From Clostridiales bacterium (GTDB lineage Bacteria > Bacillota > Clostridia > TANB77 > CAG-508), in NCBI GenBank assembly GCA_003534295.1, contig DPDV01000013.1, positions 62,001 to 126,000 of the forward strand: DNA of 64,000 nt, given 5' to 3'. Below the pieces are notes generated by a model. The model ran no database searches, was not told the origin of the DNA, and saw only the letters and a list, made by a program, of their open reading frames with translations. Position 1 is the first letter of the stretch. Each line of letters begins with the position of its first letter. A program made the position numbers and the translations under genes. Positions 45,080 through 53,578 of this stretch are shown here, one piece after another.

Positions 45080-45952
45080 GATAATTGATTTAATATCAGA
45101 AGGTATAGTGGCTATATATTCTACATTTAAACCTGTAATTGGATGTATAAATTTAACTTTATATGCATGTAATGCTTGTCTATTTATTACTGAAGAAGGA
45201 TTGCCATATAACGTATCGCCTAATATTGGATGACCAATATTAGATAAATGAACACGTATTTGATGAGTTCTACCTGTTTCCAAAGTAACATGTACTACAG
45301 AAGTATTTTTTAATGATTTTAATACATTGTAATGCGTTATGGCTATATCTCCATCTGAACACACACATCTTTCTATAATACTATTTTCTTTTCTACCAAT
45401 AGGTAAATTAATTGTTCCGATTTTACTTTCAAATATTCCTTCACAAACAGCAATATATTCTTTGAAAAAAGTGTTTTTTTTCATTTCTTTAACAAGAAAT
45501 TCCTGAATGTACTCGTTTTTGGCAAATATAACAATTCCAGAAGTATCTTTATCTAATCTATTAATAGGTCTTATTTTTTTCTTAATATTTTTCTGTTCAA
45601 AGTAAAACTTTACACCATTTGCTAAACTATCTGTGTAATGCAATATTGAAGGATGTATAGCAATACCAGAAGGCTTGTTTATAACTATATAATATTCATC
45701 TTCATATATGATATTTAAATCTATCTGTGTTGGTATTATATTTTCACTTTTTTCTTCAAAATCAATAAGAATTTCAACAATATCAAAAGGCTTTAACCTC
45801 GAATCTACAAATGTAGGGGTACTATTTAGCCAAATTTTTTTATTTTTTTTTAGTTTGACTAATAATCTATCTGAAATTTGAAACTTTAATTTTAATAATT
45901 CTTTTACATTAAAAAAATTGTCATTAGGTTGTATGGTATATGTTAATTTCAT
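45074..45952 (-). CDS. RluA-family pseudouridine synthase
   Basis: Isomerises uridines in rRNA (292 residues). An N-terminal S4-like RNA-binding domain is followed by the catalytic domain with the hallmark INRLDKDTSGIVIFAKN, containing the nucleophilic Asp, and the later TGRTHQIRVHLSNIGHPILGD. The layout is that of RluD-type enzymes, but the target uridines cannot be assigned. It overlaps the upstream HD gene by four bases, so translation is coupled. Confidence 0.92.
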   Translation of the reverse strand: MKLTYTIQPNDNFFNVKELLKLKFQISDRLLVKLKKNKKIWLNSTPTFVDSRLKPFDIVEILIDFEEKSENIIPTQIDLNIIYEDEYYIVINKPSGIAIHPSILHYTDSLANGVKFYFEQKNIKKKIRPINRLDKDTSGIVIFAKNEYIQEFLVKEMKKNTFFKEYIAVCEGIFESKIGTINLPIGRKENSIIERCVCSDGDIAITHYNVLKSLKNTSVVHVTLETGRTHQIRVHLSNIGHPILGDTLYGNPSSVINRQALHAYKVKFIHPITGLNVEYIATIPSDIKSIIK

Positions 45953-46521
45953 TTTAGACCTCTATTTTCCAATATATAGGTGGCTTCTAAATCAGCTTCA
46001 TGTAATGCCATAACTAATGGATATTTTTCCAATACTAGACTAAGGGTATTATGTAATTCTTTGGGTTCACTAAAACCCATGTGCCATCTTATTGCATACA
46101 TTTCTTCCATACTTAGATTAATAAATGTGCTAATCATCATAACAGACTTTTCTCCGTGGCCATATGGAATAGTATCATTGATAGAATAATAAGGTTCCTT
46201 TACCCATATACCGTCTTCATTTTTTTTGTTTCTCATTTCTACACAATAATAATTTGCTTTGCATAAATCATGAAGTAAAGTAATAATTATAATTGTATCT
46301 TCTTTAATATTTAATAAATCTGCATAGGGAAATTGTTTTAGTTTTTGCTTTAACACTTTATAAACATTTAAACTGTGCTCTAAAAGTCCACCTTCATAAC
46401 TCCCATGAAATCTGGTGCTAGCAGGAGCTTTATAAAAGTCAGACTTTTCTATCCAGGCTAATAATTTATCAATGCCATCTCTATTAGTACTTTTTAATAA
46501 TTCAATAAATTCTTCTTTCAT
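45949..46521 (-). CDS. HD-domain hydrolase
   Basis: A metal-dependent phosphohydrolase-like protein (190 residues). HD-type ligands are seen in GLLEHSLNVYKVL, LLHDLCKANYY, GHGEKSVMMI and ALHEADLEATYILENRG. The substrate is unknown; relatives next to pseudouridine synthases in clostridia are uncharacterised. The promoter at 46557-46585 (minus) drives it together with the pseudouridine synthase gene. Confidence 0.82.
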   Translation of the reverse strand: MKEEFIELLKSTNRDGIDKLLAWIEKSDFYKAPASTRFHGSYEGGLLEHSLNVYKVLKQKLKQFPYADLLNIKEDTIIIITLLHDLCKANYYCVEMRNKKNEDGIWVKEPYYSINDTIPYGHGEKSVMMISTFINLSMEEMYAIRWHMGFSEPKELHNTLSLVLEKYPLVMALHEADLEATYILENRGLK

Positions 46522-46556
46522 TTATAAACATCCTTTCAAATAGCTTTATATACATA

Positions 46557-46585
46557 ATTATATATTTTAAAACTAAAAGTGTCAA
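46557..46585 (-). promoter_or_regulatory. Minus-strand promoter for the HD/RluA operon
   Basis: TTGACA (46585-46580) and TATAAT (46562-46557) with exact 17-base spacing on the minus strand. Confidence 0.8.
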
Positions 46586-46614
46586 TTGACAGAAAAATTA
46601 AAATTTAGTATATA
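46586..46614 (+). promoter_or_regulatory. Divergent plus-strand promoter sharing a palindromic -35 region
   Basis: TTGACA (46586-46591) and TATATA (46609-46614), 17 bases apart. Its -35 abuts the minus-strand -35, forming the palindrome GTCAATTGAC at 46581-46590. Confidence 0.65.
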
Positions 46615-46616
46615 TG

Positions 46617-46660
46617 AAAGAAATGTGATAATGTCTTAAGTAAAGAAATGAGAAAATGTC
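46617..46660. repeat. Tandem 19-bp repeat at the IS left end
   Basis: AAAGAAATGTGATAATGTC (46617-46635) recurs as AAAGAAATGAGAAAATGTC (46642-46660) after a six-base spacer, two mismatches. Such repeats are typical transposase binding sites at an insertion-sequence end. Confidence 0.65.
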
Positions 46661-46728
46661 CCGACCCAAAAATACTTGTTCTCTTAAATGATATAATAAG
46701 GGCATCATTTAAAATTAAGGAGGACAAT

Positions 46729-47199
46729 ATGCGAAAGGTGGAACTCTCATTGAAAGAAAAAGAAAAATATGAAGTTATTAAAAAACTAGTAGAAACTAAT
46801 GGTAACAAAGAACGTGCTAGAATAAAGCTAAAATTAAAAAGTATTAGACAAGTCAACAGATTAATTGCCGGATACAAGAAATTTGGCAAGTCCTTCTTTG
46901 TTCATGGTAATAGAGGTAGAAAACCCAAGCATGCTTTAACAGATGAATTAAAAAACGAAATTGAGACTTTATATACCTCTAAATACTTTGATTGTACTTA
47001 CACCCAATTTGCTGAATATTTGGCAGAAAGAGAAAACATATTTTTATCTACTCCTGAAGTTGGTCAAATACTTAGAGAAAAGTATATTTTATCCCCTAGA
47101 TCTCGTAAGATAACTAAAAAGAATATTAAGAAAAAATTGATTGCTCAAAAAGAAAGGTCCAAATCTAAAAATGAAATTGCTAAACTTCGAATTTGTTGA
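46729..47199 (+). pseudogene. Truncated ISNCY/IS1202-like transposase
   Basis: Only the N-terminal part remains (157 codons). MRKVELSLKEKEKYEVIKKL and the double helix-turn-helix (GNKERARIKLKLKSIRQVNRLIAGYKKFG, FFVHGNRGRKPKHALTDE) are typical of IS1202-group transposases. The DDE integrase core that should follow the LSPRSRKITKKNIKKKL segment is missing: the frame stops at 47199 and the DNA passes into a different gene. AAGGAGGACAA precedes the start. Codons end in T more often than in neighbouring host genes. The right end of the element is not found in the window. Confidence 0.82.
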
Positions 47200-47899
47200 T
47201 GCTTTCTTGAATTATAAGACAAGTATTAAATGTCCTAATAAAAATTATGCTGATTTTCTTTTTTCAATATTAGATTATCAATTTCCTGTATTCTTTGCTG
47301 ATGGTATTTATGATTTTTCCAAGGTTTATGATAAGGATAGTAAAACTATAAATTGGAGTTATTCTTCTAACTCTAAGACTGAACATGATAAGTTAATTAG
47401 TAATTTTGAAAAAGAAGCTAATAAGTTTTTGAATGGTGTTACTGAGAATTTATCTGATAGTAAGAAGGCTCAAATTATATATCATAATTTATCTAAAGCT
47501 ATTTCTTATAATTATAATTCTTTAAATGATTTTAAAAATACTGAATCTTATTATGTTTATGTTAATCATAGTGGTATATGTCACTCTTTTGCTTATACTT
47601 ACAATCAATTATTAACACAAGTTGGTATTGAAAGTACTATTGCTATTGGTCAAGCTAAAGGGGCTTCTATTGGGCATTCCTGGTCTATTATTAAGATTGA
47701 TGGTGTTTATTATTTTGCTGATCCTACATATGAGATATATTATAAAAATGGTGCTTTTTATAAGTATTTTGGTATGGGAATAAAGGAAAGAGAAAGTACT
47801 AATGAATATTATGAAGATAATATAGTAATTGGTATGTATGATTCAAAGCCTATGAAAAACTATGGAAATTTTGATAAAAATTTACCTATATTAAAGTAG
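47192..47899 (+). pseudogene. 5'-truncated transglutaminase-like protein joined to the IS remnant
   Basis: The C-terminal part keeps a transglutaminase-type catalytic arrangement: GICHSFAYTYNQLL (Cys), GHSWSIIKIDGVYYFADPTYE (His and Asp). The reading frame runs back into IS sequence (an ATG at 47141 lies in the transposase), so the original N-terminus, probably with an export signal, is lost. The segment uses T-ending codons (gat, gct, ggt, act) and aag for lysine, unlike host genes that prefer gca, aca, gga and aaa. Whether the fused frame is expressed is unknown. Confidence 0.7.
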
Positions 47900-47947
47900 T
47901 TATAAGTATAGTAATATTTATAATAAAGAAAAACATAAATGCACTAG

Positions 47948-48073
47948 TATAAATATAGAATTATAGAATTTTCATCAGATTTAAAAGGTAATTATAAATC
48001 TGTAGAACATTTAATTGATATTGCTGATGATGTAATGTATAAAATTAAAATTAATAAAAAATCCAAAATCTAA
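47948..48073 (+). pseudogene. C-terminal scrap of a GGDEF (diguanylate cyclase) domain
   Basis: Conceptual translation gives IIEFSSDLKGNYKSVEHLID followed by IADDVMYKIKINKKSKI and a stop. This matches the end of GGDEF domains, where the AD-x-AMY-x-AK motif is near-invariant. Nothing of the GG[D/E]EF catalytic loop is present and a stop at 47945 closes the frame upstream. A relic only. Confidence 0.6.
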
Positions 48074-48089
48074 AAATAGTAACTTTGAT

Positions 48090-48431
48090 TTGAATACCAT
48101 TTTTTTGATAAATGATTGGCACGAATATTATGTGACTATTCAGAATACTATAGGAATATTTGCATTTTTTCTTTTTATCTCATTATTTATTCGTATGGCA
48201 AGATATAAAAAAGAAGTTAATGATGAAATGGAAATTACAAATTTAAGAAAATGTGATTCAATTTGTTTTAAAATTACAACAGCATTAATTGTAGGTATTG
48301 GCTTTCTATCAGCAATCTTAAGATTTAAAATATCATCAGAGATAATTGGATATATGTTGATGGGGGGTCTTATTTTAAATTCAATTATTAGAGTTATATT
48401 ATTTTGTATAATTGATAAAAAGGGATGCTAA
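48090..48431 (+). CDS. Small membrane protein paired with an HTH regulator
   Basis: A membrane protein (113 residues) with about three helices (IGIFAFFLFISLFI, TALIVGIGFLSAIL, IIGYMLMGGLILNSIIRVILFCII). The start is TTG and weakly supported, with no clear ribosome binding site, and the frame continues upstream without a methionine, so it could be truncated. Membrane-protein plus small Cro/CI-type regulator pairs are common in Firmicutes. It overlaps the region just before the HTH gene. Confidence 0.5.
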   Translation: MNTIFLINDWHEYYVTIQNTIGIFAFFLFISLFIRMARYKKEVNDEMEITNLRKCDSICFKITTALIVGIGFLSAILRFKISSEIIGYMLMGGLILNSIIRVILFCIIDKKGC

Positions 48432-48432
48432 A

Positions 48433-48621
48433 ATGAAATTTACAACTAAAATAAAAGATTATCGTGAAAAAGTAGGAATGAAGCAATCTGAATTGGCTGA
48501 ACTAGTAAATGTTAGAAGAGAAACAATAGTGTGCTTAGAAAATGGAAAATACAATCCTTCTTTTTTTTCGCAAATGACCCATGTCATCGCTCCATTAAGT
48601 AAAATCGTTGCACAAATGTAA
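48433..48621 (+). CDS. Clipped Cro/CI-type HTH regulator
   Basis: The first 45 residues are a standard XRE helix-turn-helix of the small clostridial type (MKQSELAELVNVRRETIVCLENGKYNPS). After NPS the expected tail (a LKLA...IF-type dimerisation helix) is replaced by FFSQMTHVIAPLSKIVAQM. The switch occurs at a T-rich run near 48560, suggesting deletion or recombination. Binding may survive, but dimerisation is doubtful. GGGATG is the upstream ribosome binding site. Confidence 0.6.
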   Translation: MKFTTKIKDYREKVGMKQSELAELVNVRRETIVCLENGKYNPSFFSQMTHVIAPLSKIVAQM

Positions 48622-48632
48622 CGCTAATGATT

Positions 48633-48662
48633 AAATCAATCTAAAAAGATTGATTTTTTTTG
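48633..48662 (+). terminator. Terminator after the HTH gene
   Basis: AAATCAATCT (48633-48642) pairs with AGATTGATTT (48647-48656) around four A, then T-rich tail. From here to the ftsY promoter I see no convincing gene, only a short open stretch ending VVFMGFILFL near 48750. Confidence 0.85.
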
Positions 48663-48806
48663 GTGCTACTTCTATATACCGATGAACATACTTGTCCTAT
48701 ACCTGTACAAGAGGTGGTGTTTATGGGATTTATATTATTTTTATAATTCTATTGTCAAAAATTTTTTTTATATTAAAAAGGTCCTTTAATTGTTTGAGCT
48801 TTGTTA

Positions 48807-48835
48807 TTGATATATCATAGGAAATGTGCTATACT
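48807..48835 (+). promoter_or_regulatory. ftsY promoter with extended -10
   Basis: TTGATA (48807-48812), 17-base spacer, TATACT (48830-48835) preceded by TG in the extended -10 position. Confidence 0.75.
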
Positions 48836-48872
48836 AACTATTGATAAAATAATATGAAATTATGGAGGAAAT

Positions 48873-49778
48873 ATGGGTTTTTTTGATAAATTAAAACAAG
48901 GGTTAAGTAAAACTAAAAGTTCATTTGATGAAAAACTAAATAATGTATTTAGCAATTTTAGAAAAGTAGATGAGGAACTTTTAGATGAATTAGAAGAGGC
49001 ATTGATAATGTCTGATGTTGGAGTAGAAACTTCTACCAAAATTATAACAAATTTGAGAAATAAAATAAAAAAAGAAAAGATAGAAGACGAGCAAGCTGTA
49101 AGGCAAGCTCTAAGAGATGAAATTAAAAATGTATTAGAAGAAGTGGACAATACTTTAAAGTTAGAAACAACTCCATCTGTGATATTAGTAGTAGGCGTAA
49201 ATGGTGTTGGCAAAACTACTTCTATAGGGAAAATAGCTAACAGACTAAAGCAGGATGGCAAAAAGGTAGTTGTTGCAGCAGCAGATACCTTTAGAGCAGC
49301 AGCAGTAGAGCAACTTGAAATATGGGCCAATAGAGCAGGATGTGACATAGTAAAAAGAGAAGAGGGAACAGATCCAGCAGCAGTTGTTTACGATGCTGTA
49401 AAGATAGCAAAAGAGAAACAAGCAGATGTCTTAATATGTGATACAGCAGGAAGATTGCACAACAAGAAATATTTAATGGACGAGCTTGTAAAAATAAAAA
49501 AAGTAATAGACAAGGAATTACCAGAAGCTTCTAAGGAAGTTTTAATGGTTTTAGATGCTACAACAGGGCAAAATGCAATATCACAAGTAACAGCATTTAA
49601 AGAGACAGTAAATATAACAGGACTAGTACTTACAAAATTAGATGGAACAGCTAAAGGCGGAGTGGTTATAGGAATTGTTGCTGAAAACAAGGTGCCGGTA
49701 AAATTTATTGGAATTGGCGAGCAAATAGACGATATGGAAATATTTAACAGCAACGATTTTGTAAATGTATTAATATAG
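48873..49778 (+). CDS. ftsY: Signal recognition particle receptor FtsY
   Basis: The SRP receptor GTPase (301 residues, a short form with almost no acidic A domain). It starts MGFFDKLKQGLSKTK (amphipathic membrane-binding helix). G1 is GVNGVGKTTSIGKIANRL, followed by DTFRAAAVEQLEIWA, CDTAGRLHNKKYLMDEL, TKLDGTAKGG and FIGIGEQIDDM, the complete SRP-GTPase set. GGAGGAAAT precedes the ATG. It is not flanked by smc or ffh, which often sit beside it. Confidence 0.96.
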   Translation: MGFFDKLKQGLSKTKSSFDEKLNNVFSNFRKVDEELLDELEEALIMSDVGVETSTKIITNLRNKIKKEKIEDEQAVRQALRDEIKNVLEEVDNTLKLETTPSVILVVGVNGVGKTTSIGKIANRLKQDGKKVVVAAADTFRAAAVEQLEIWANRAGCDIVKREEGTDPAAVVYDAVKIAKEKQADVLICDTAGRLHNKKYLMDELVKIKKVIDKELPEASKEVLMVLDATTGQNAISQVTAFKETVNITGLVLTKLDGTAKGGVVIGIVAENKVPVKFIGIGEQIDDMEIFNSNDFVNVLI

Positions 49779-49823
49779 CCAAATAAGCAATAGAAGATAA
49801 GCTTAGAAAGGAATGAGATTAAA

Positions 49824-52559
49824 ATGACAAAAATAACAACCAAAAAGGATAACAAAAGAATTATAATTGTACTAGCATTTATATTATTGACAATTTTAAT
49901 TGGCTATGTATTATTTAGAGGTAAATATCTGGAAGTACTAGAAATAGGGGAAGAATATGTAGAAATATTTTGGAAAAATATAAAATATACGGCTATAGCC
50001 TTTAGTGCAAACTTTATAATATTATTTCTATTAATATATTTTACAAATTTAAAAATAAAAAAAGGATTAAAAGCTTTTTTTGATGATGATAAAAAGCCAA
50101 TGCCGAAGTTAATAAATAAATCCATTGCAGTTATAAGCTCAATAATAATAAGTACTTTTACAACAAATATAATGCTAAAAAAAATAATGCTATGTTTTAA
50201 TAGTGCATCTTTTGAAATTGAGGACCCGATATTTGGATATGATATCAGTTACTTCATGTTTAAAAAACCATTTATAGAATTTATGCTTATATATATAATG
50301 CTTCTCATAGTAGGGTTAACAATATATACCATATTGTATTACATAATTTCATTTAATATGTTTTTTGATGGAATAAATAGAGAAATATTGAAGAATAACC
50401 ATTTTACAAAACAATTGGTTTTTCACACTATTGTAATAGTTATATTATTATCAATCCTAACATATGTAGGAATACAAGATATGGGAACAAATAAATTTTT
50501 AACATTAAAAGGAGAAACAGCATATTCAATATATGGATCTGGTTTTACAGATGTAACAATAAAACTTTGGGGATACAAAGTATTAACAGTAGTAATGGTA
50601 ATTTCAATAATTTTGGCAGTTATATTCTTCAAAAAGGGAAAAGTTAAAAATGTAATAAAAAGTATAACAGCAGTTCCAGTATATTTAATAGGATTACTAA
50701 TAGTATTAATAATAACCCAAACTTTTCTTGTAAAATCAAATGAGCTAGACAAAGAAAAATACTATATAAGTAAGAATATAGAATTTACCAAAAAGGCTTA
50801 TGGCATAGAAATAGAAGAAAAAACAATAGCTAATAATGAAACATTAAGTGCAAAAATAAAAGAAGAAAATCAAGAAGTAATTAATAATATTACAATAACA
50901 AGTAAGGAAAATGTATTAAAGAACTTAAATATGTTACAAACAGCAAAAGGATATTATTCATATAGAAACAGTAATATTGCAAAAGTTAATTTAAATGGTA
51001 AATTATCATTAGCATATATAACACCTAGAGAAATATCAGAAAGCATTGGTACATACAACGATAAAATGTATGAGTATACACATGGATATGGGATAATAGT
51101 TACAGCAGCTAATAAAATCAATGAAGAAGGGGAAATAATAAATCTTCAAAAAGATTTTGAAAGCAATGAAGTAATAAAGATAACAGAACCAAGAATTTAC
51201 TACGGATTACAGACAAATGAACCAGTAGTAACGAACAATAAAAATGGAGAAGAATTTGATTATCCAAAGTTAAATTCTAATACGGCTGAAAATGCAAAAA
51301 AAACTTACGATGGAAATGCAGGACTTCAACTTAATTTTATTGATAGATTTATATTAGGAATAAAAGAGGGAAATATTGGATTAGCTCTTTCAACAAATAC
51401 AACAAAAGAGAGCAAAATATTAACAAACAGAAATGTTATAAAAAGAGCTAAAACGTTAATGCCATACTTATTATATGACGAAGAACCATATTTGGTAGTA
51501 AATAAGGAAGGAAAATTGGTTTGGGTAATAGATGCATATACTACTTCTAGTGAATATCCATATTCTCAAATGTCTACAATTCAAACAGATTTATTAACAA
51601 AGCTAGATATAAATTATATAAGAAATTCTGTTAAGGTTTTAATAGATGCATATGATGGAACAACAAAGTTTTATATTACAGATAGAGCAGATCCTATAAT
51701 AATGTCATATAGAAATATATATCCAAGTTTATTTGTAGACAAAGATGAACAAATTGAAGAAGATATAAAAAATCAATTTATATATCCAAAATTTTTGTAT
51801 AAAATTCAAGCAAATATAATCACGAGATATCATAATATACAGCCTGATGTTTTATATAGAGGAGATGATATATGGCAAATAGCAACAAATGTTACAGGAA
51901 AGACAACTTCAAAGACGGGAACGGAAATAGAGCCATATTATACAATGGTAAAGACTATTGATTCGGAAAATGCACAGCTAGGTTTAGTAATTCCATATAC
52001 ACCATATAAAAAACAGAATATAATATCATATACAGTAGGAACATATGAAAATGGAACACCAAAATTAACGATATACAAATATGCTTCAGATAGTAATGCA
52101 ATAGGAACAATGCAATTAAATTCATTAACAGAACAAGATGAAAACATATATAGAGAAATAGAAAAACTTAAGGTTACAGGGACAAAAATAACAAAAAATA
52201 CTATAGTTGTTCCAATTGAAAATACATTATTATATGTGCAATCAATTTATCAGCAATATACCAATGAAGACAATTCTTTACCATTATTAAAAAAAGTAGT
52301 TGTTGCATCAGGAAATAAATTTGCTATAGGAAATAATATAGAAGAGGCAATAAATAATTTGTTATCTCAATCAGCTTTTGACATAGAAATAGAAAGTACA
52401 GAAACTATAGAAGAAACAATAAAAGCAATAATAAAGGCAAATGAAAATTTAGAAAAATCTAATAATAGTAATGATTGGGAAATGATTGGAAAAGATATGA
52501 AAAAATTACAAGAACTAATAAAAAAATTAGATTTATTAGTAAAAAATAATAAAGAATAA
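49824..52559 (+). CDS. UPF0182 family membrane protein
   Basis: A large membrane protein (911 residues) of UPF0182. The N-terminal 300 residues hold about seven hydrophobic helices with the family segment FEIEDPIFGYDISYFMFKKPF; a long extracytoplasmic domain follows, with AYTTSSEYPYSQ, NYIRNSVKVLIDAYDGTTKFYI, DPIIMSYRNIYPSLF and YHNIQPDVLYRGDDIWQI. The C-terminus is a charged helical tail. Function is unknown. AAAGGAATGAG precedes the ATG. Confidence 0.9.
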   Translation: MTKITTKKDNKRIIIVLAFILLTILIGYVLFRGKYLEVLEIGEEYVEIFWKNIKYTAIAFSANFIILFLLIYFTNLKIKKGLKAFFDDDKKPMPKLINKSIAVISSIIISTFTTNIMLKKIMLCFNSASFEIEDPIFGYDISYFMFKKPFIEFMLIYIMLLIVGLTIYTILYYIISFNMFFDGINREILKNNHFTKQLVFHTIVIVILLSILTYVGIQDMGTNKFLTLKGETAYSIYGSGFTDVTIKLWGYKVLTVVMVISIILAVIFFKKGKVKNVIKSITAVPVYLIGLLIVLIITQTFLVKSNELDKEKYYISKNIEFTKKAYGIEIEEKTIANNETLSAKIKEENQEVINNITITSKENVLKNLNMLQTAKGYYSYRNSNIAKVNLNGKLSLAYITPREISESIGTYNDKMYEYTHGYGIIVTAANKINEEGEIINLQKDFESNEVIKITEPRIYYGLQTNEPVVTNNKNGEEFDYPKLNSNTAENAKKTYDGNAGLQLNFIDRFILGIKEGNIGLALSTNTTKESKILTNRNVIKRAKTLMPYLLYDEEPYLVVNKEGKLVWVIDAYTTSSEYPYSQMSTIQTDLLTKLDINYIRNSVKVLIDAYDGTTKFYITDRADPIIMSYRNIYPSLFVDKDEQIEEDIKNQFIYPKFLYKIQANIITRYHNIQPDVLYRGDDIWQIATNVTGKTTSKTGTEIEPYYTMVKTIDSENAQLGLVIPYTPYKKQNIISYTVGTYENGTPKLTIYKYASDSNAIGTMQLNSLTEQDENIYREIEKLKVTGTKITKNTIVVPIENTLLYVQSIYQQYTNEDNSLPLLKKVVVASGNKFAIGNNIEEAINNLLSQSAFDIEIESTETIEETIKAIIKANENLEKSNNSNDWEMIGKDMKKLQELIKKLDLLVKNNKE

Positions 52560-52621
52560 ATTTAATTAGTAAAATTGAATAAAAAAGCAAAAAAAATCCA
52601 CTCTAATAATGGGTGGATTTT

Positions 52622-52915
52622 ATGTTTGAAAAGAAAAAAGAGGAAAAGGAATTAATAAAAAGATTAGATAAAATAAATTATACATTATCTCAAAATAATA
52701 TATTAGAATTAATAGAACTTTTAGGTAACAGGAAAAAGTTTTTCTTTAGAAATTTTTGGTCTGGAATTATCAAAGGCATTGGTACAGGAATAGGTTTTAC
52801 TATATTAACAGCTATATTATTAGTAGTCTTACAAAAAATAGTTGCTCTAAATCTTCCTGTAATAAGTGAATACATCTTGGATATTATAGAAATAGTAAAA
52901 ATAAAAATGTTATAA
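52622..52915 (+). CDS. DUF5665 membrane protein
   Basis: A small protein (97 residues): an N-terminal charged helix, NNILELIELLGNRKKFFFRNFWSGIIKGIGTGIGFT, and one membrane helix, matching DUF5665. GTG at 52613 is an alternative start. The ribosome-binding-like GGGTGG is inside an inverted repeat (AATCCAC about 52596, GTGGATT about 52613), which may attenuate the gene or terminate the upstream one. Confidence 0.75.
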   Translation: MFEKKKEEKELIKRLDKINYTLSQNNILELIELLGNRKKFFFRNFWSGIIKGIGTGIGFTILTAILLVVLQKIVALNLPVISEYILDIIEIVKIKML

Positions 52916-52987
52916 AAAATCGTAAATACTATTTATTTTTTTTTAGAATTTATATATAATAGAAAAAAACAAAGAGGAGAGATATAG

Positions 52988-53578
52988 ATGAATTTACCCA
53001 ATAAGTTAACAGTATTTAGAGTTATTTTGGTATTTGTAATATTAATAATTTCACTTATAAATATGCAAGGAACAATATTAGGAATACCTATTAATATGTT
53101 CATAATAGATATAATTTTTATCATAGCATCTATTACAGATAAATTAGATGGTTACATAGCACGATCAACAAACCAAATAACAACATTTGGAAAATTTTTA
53201 GACCCAATAGCAGACAAAATATTGGTAATTGTTTCAATGATAATATTAGTTGAACATTCTAAAATACCTTCTTGGATACCAGCAATAATAATAATGAGAG
53301 AATTTATAGTGTCTGGATATAGATTGATTGCGGTAGAAAAAAAGGGGGAAGTTGTTGCAGCAAGTATATGGGGAAAATTAAAAACGGTTACACAAATGAT
53401 TGCAATTATATTGGCATTTATTGATACTAATCCATTTGGAGCAATATTTACGAATTCTTTAACAGGATACAATTTCGCAATAAATTTAATAGTAACATTA
53501 ATGATGATTATATGTGTTATAGCTACAATCTTTTCAGGTTGGGACTATATTAAAAATGGAAAGGATTTATTGAAATGA
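52988..53578 (+). CDS. pgsA: CDP-diacylglycerol--glycerol-3-phosphate 3-phosphatidyltransferase
   Basis: Makes phosphatidylglycerol phosphate (196 residues). The CDP-alcohol phosphotransferase signature is complete: DGYIAR, then GKFLDPIAD with both acidic ligands at the correct spacing. The N-terminus MNLPNKLTVFRV is typical. Several membrane helices. AAAGAGGAGAG is upstream. The ligA ATG overlaps its stop by four bases. Confidence 0.95.
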   Translation: MNLPNKLTVFRVILVFVILIISLINMQGTILGIPINMFIIDIIFIIASITDKLDGYIARSTNQITTFGKFLDPIADKILVIVSMIILVEHSKIPSWIPAIIIMREFIVSGYRLIAVEKKGEVVAASIWGKLKTVTQMIAIILAFIDTNPFGAIFTNSLTGYNFAINLIVTLMMIICVIATIFSGWDYIKNGKDLLK

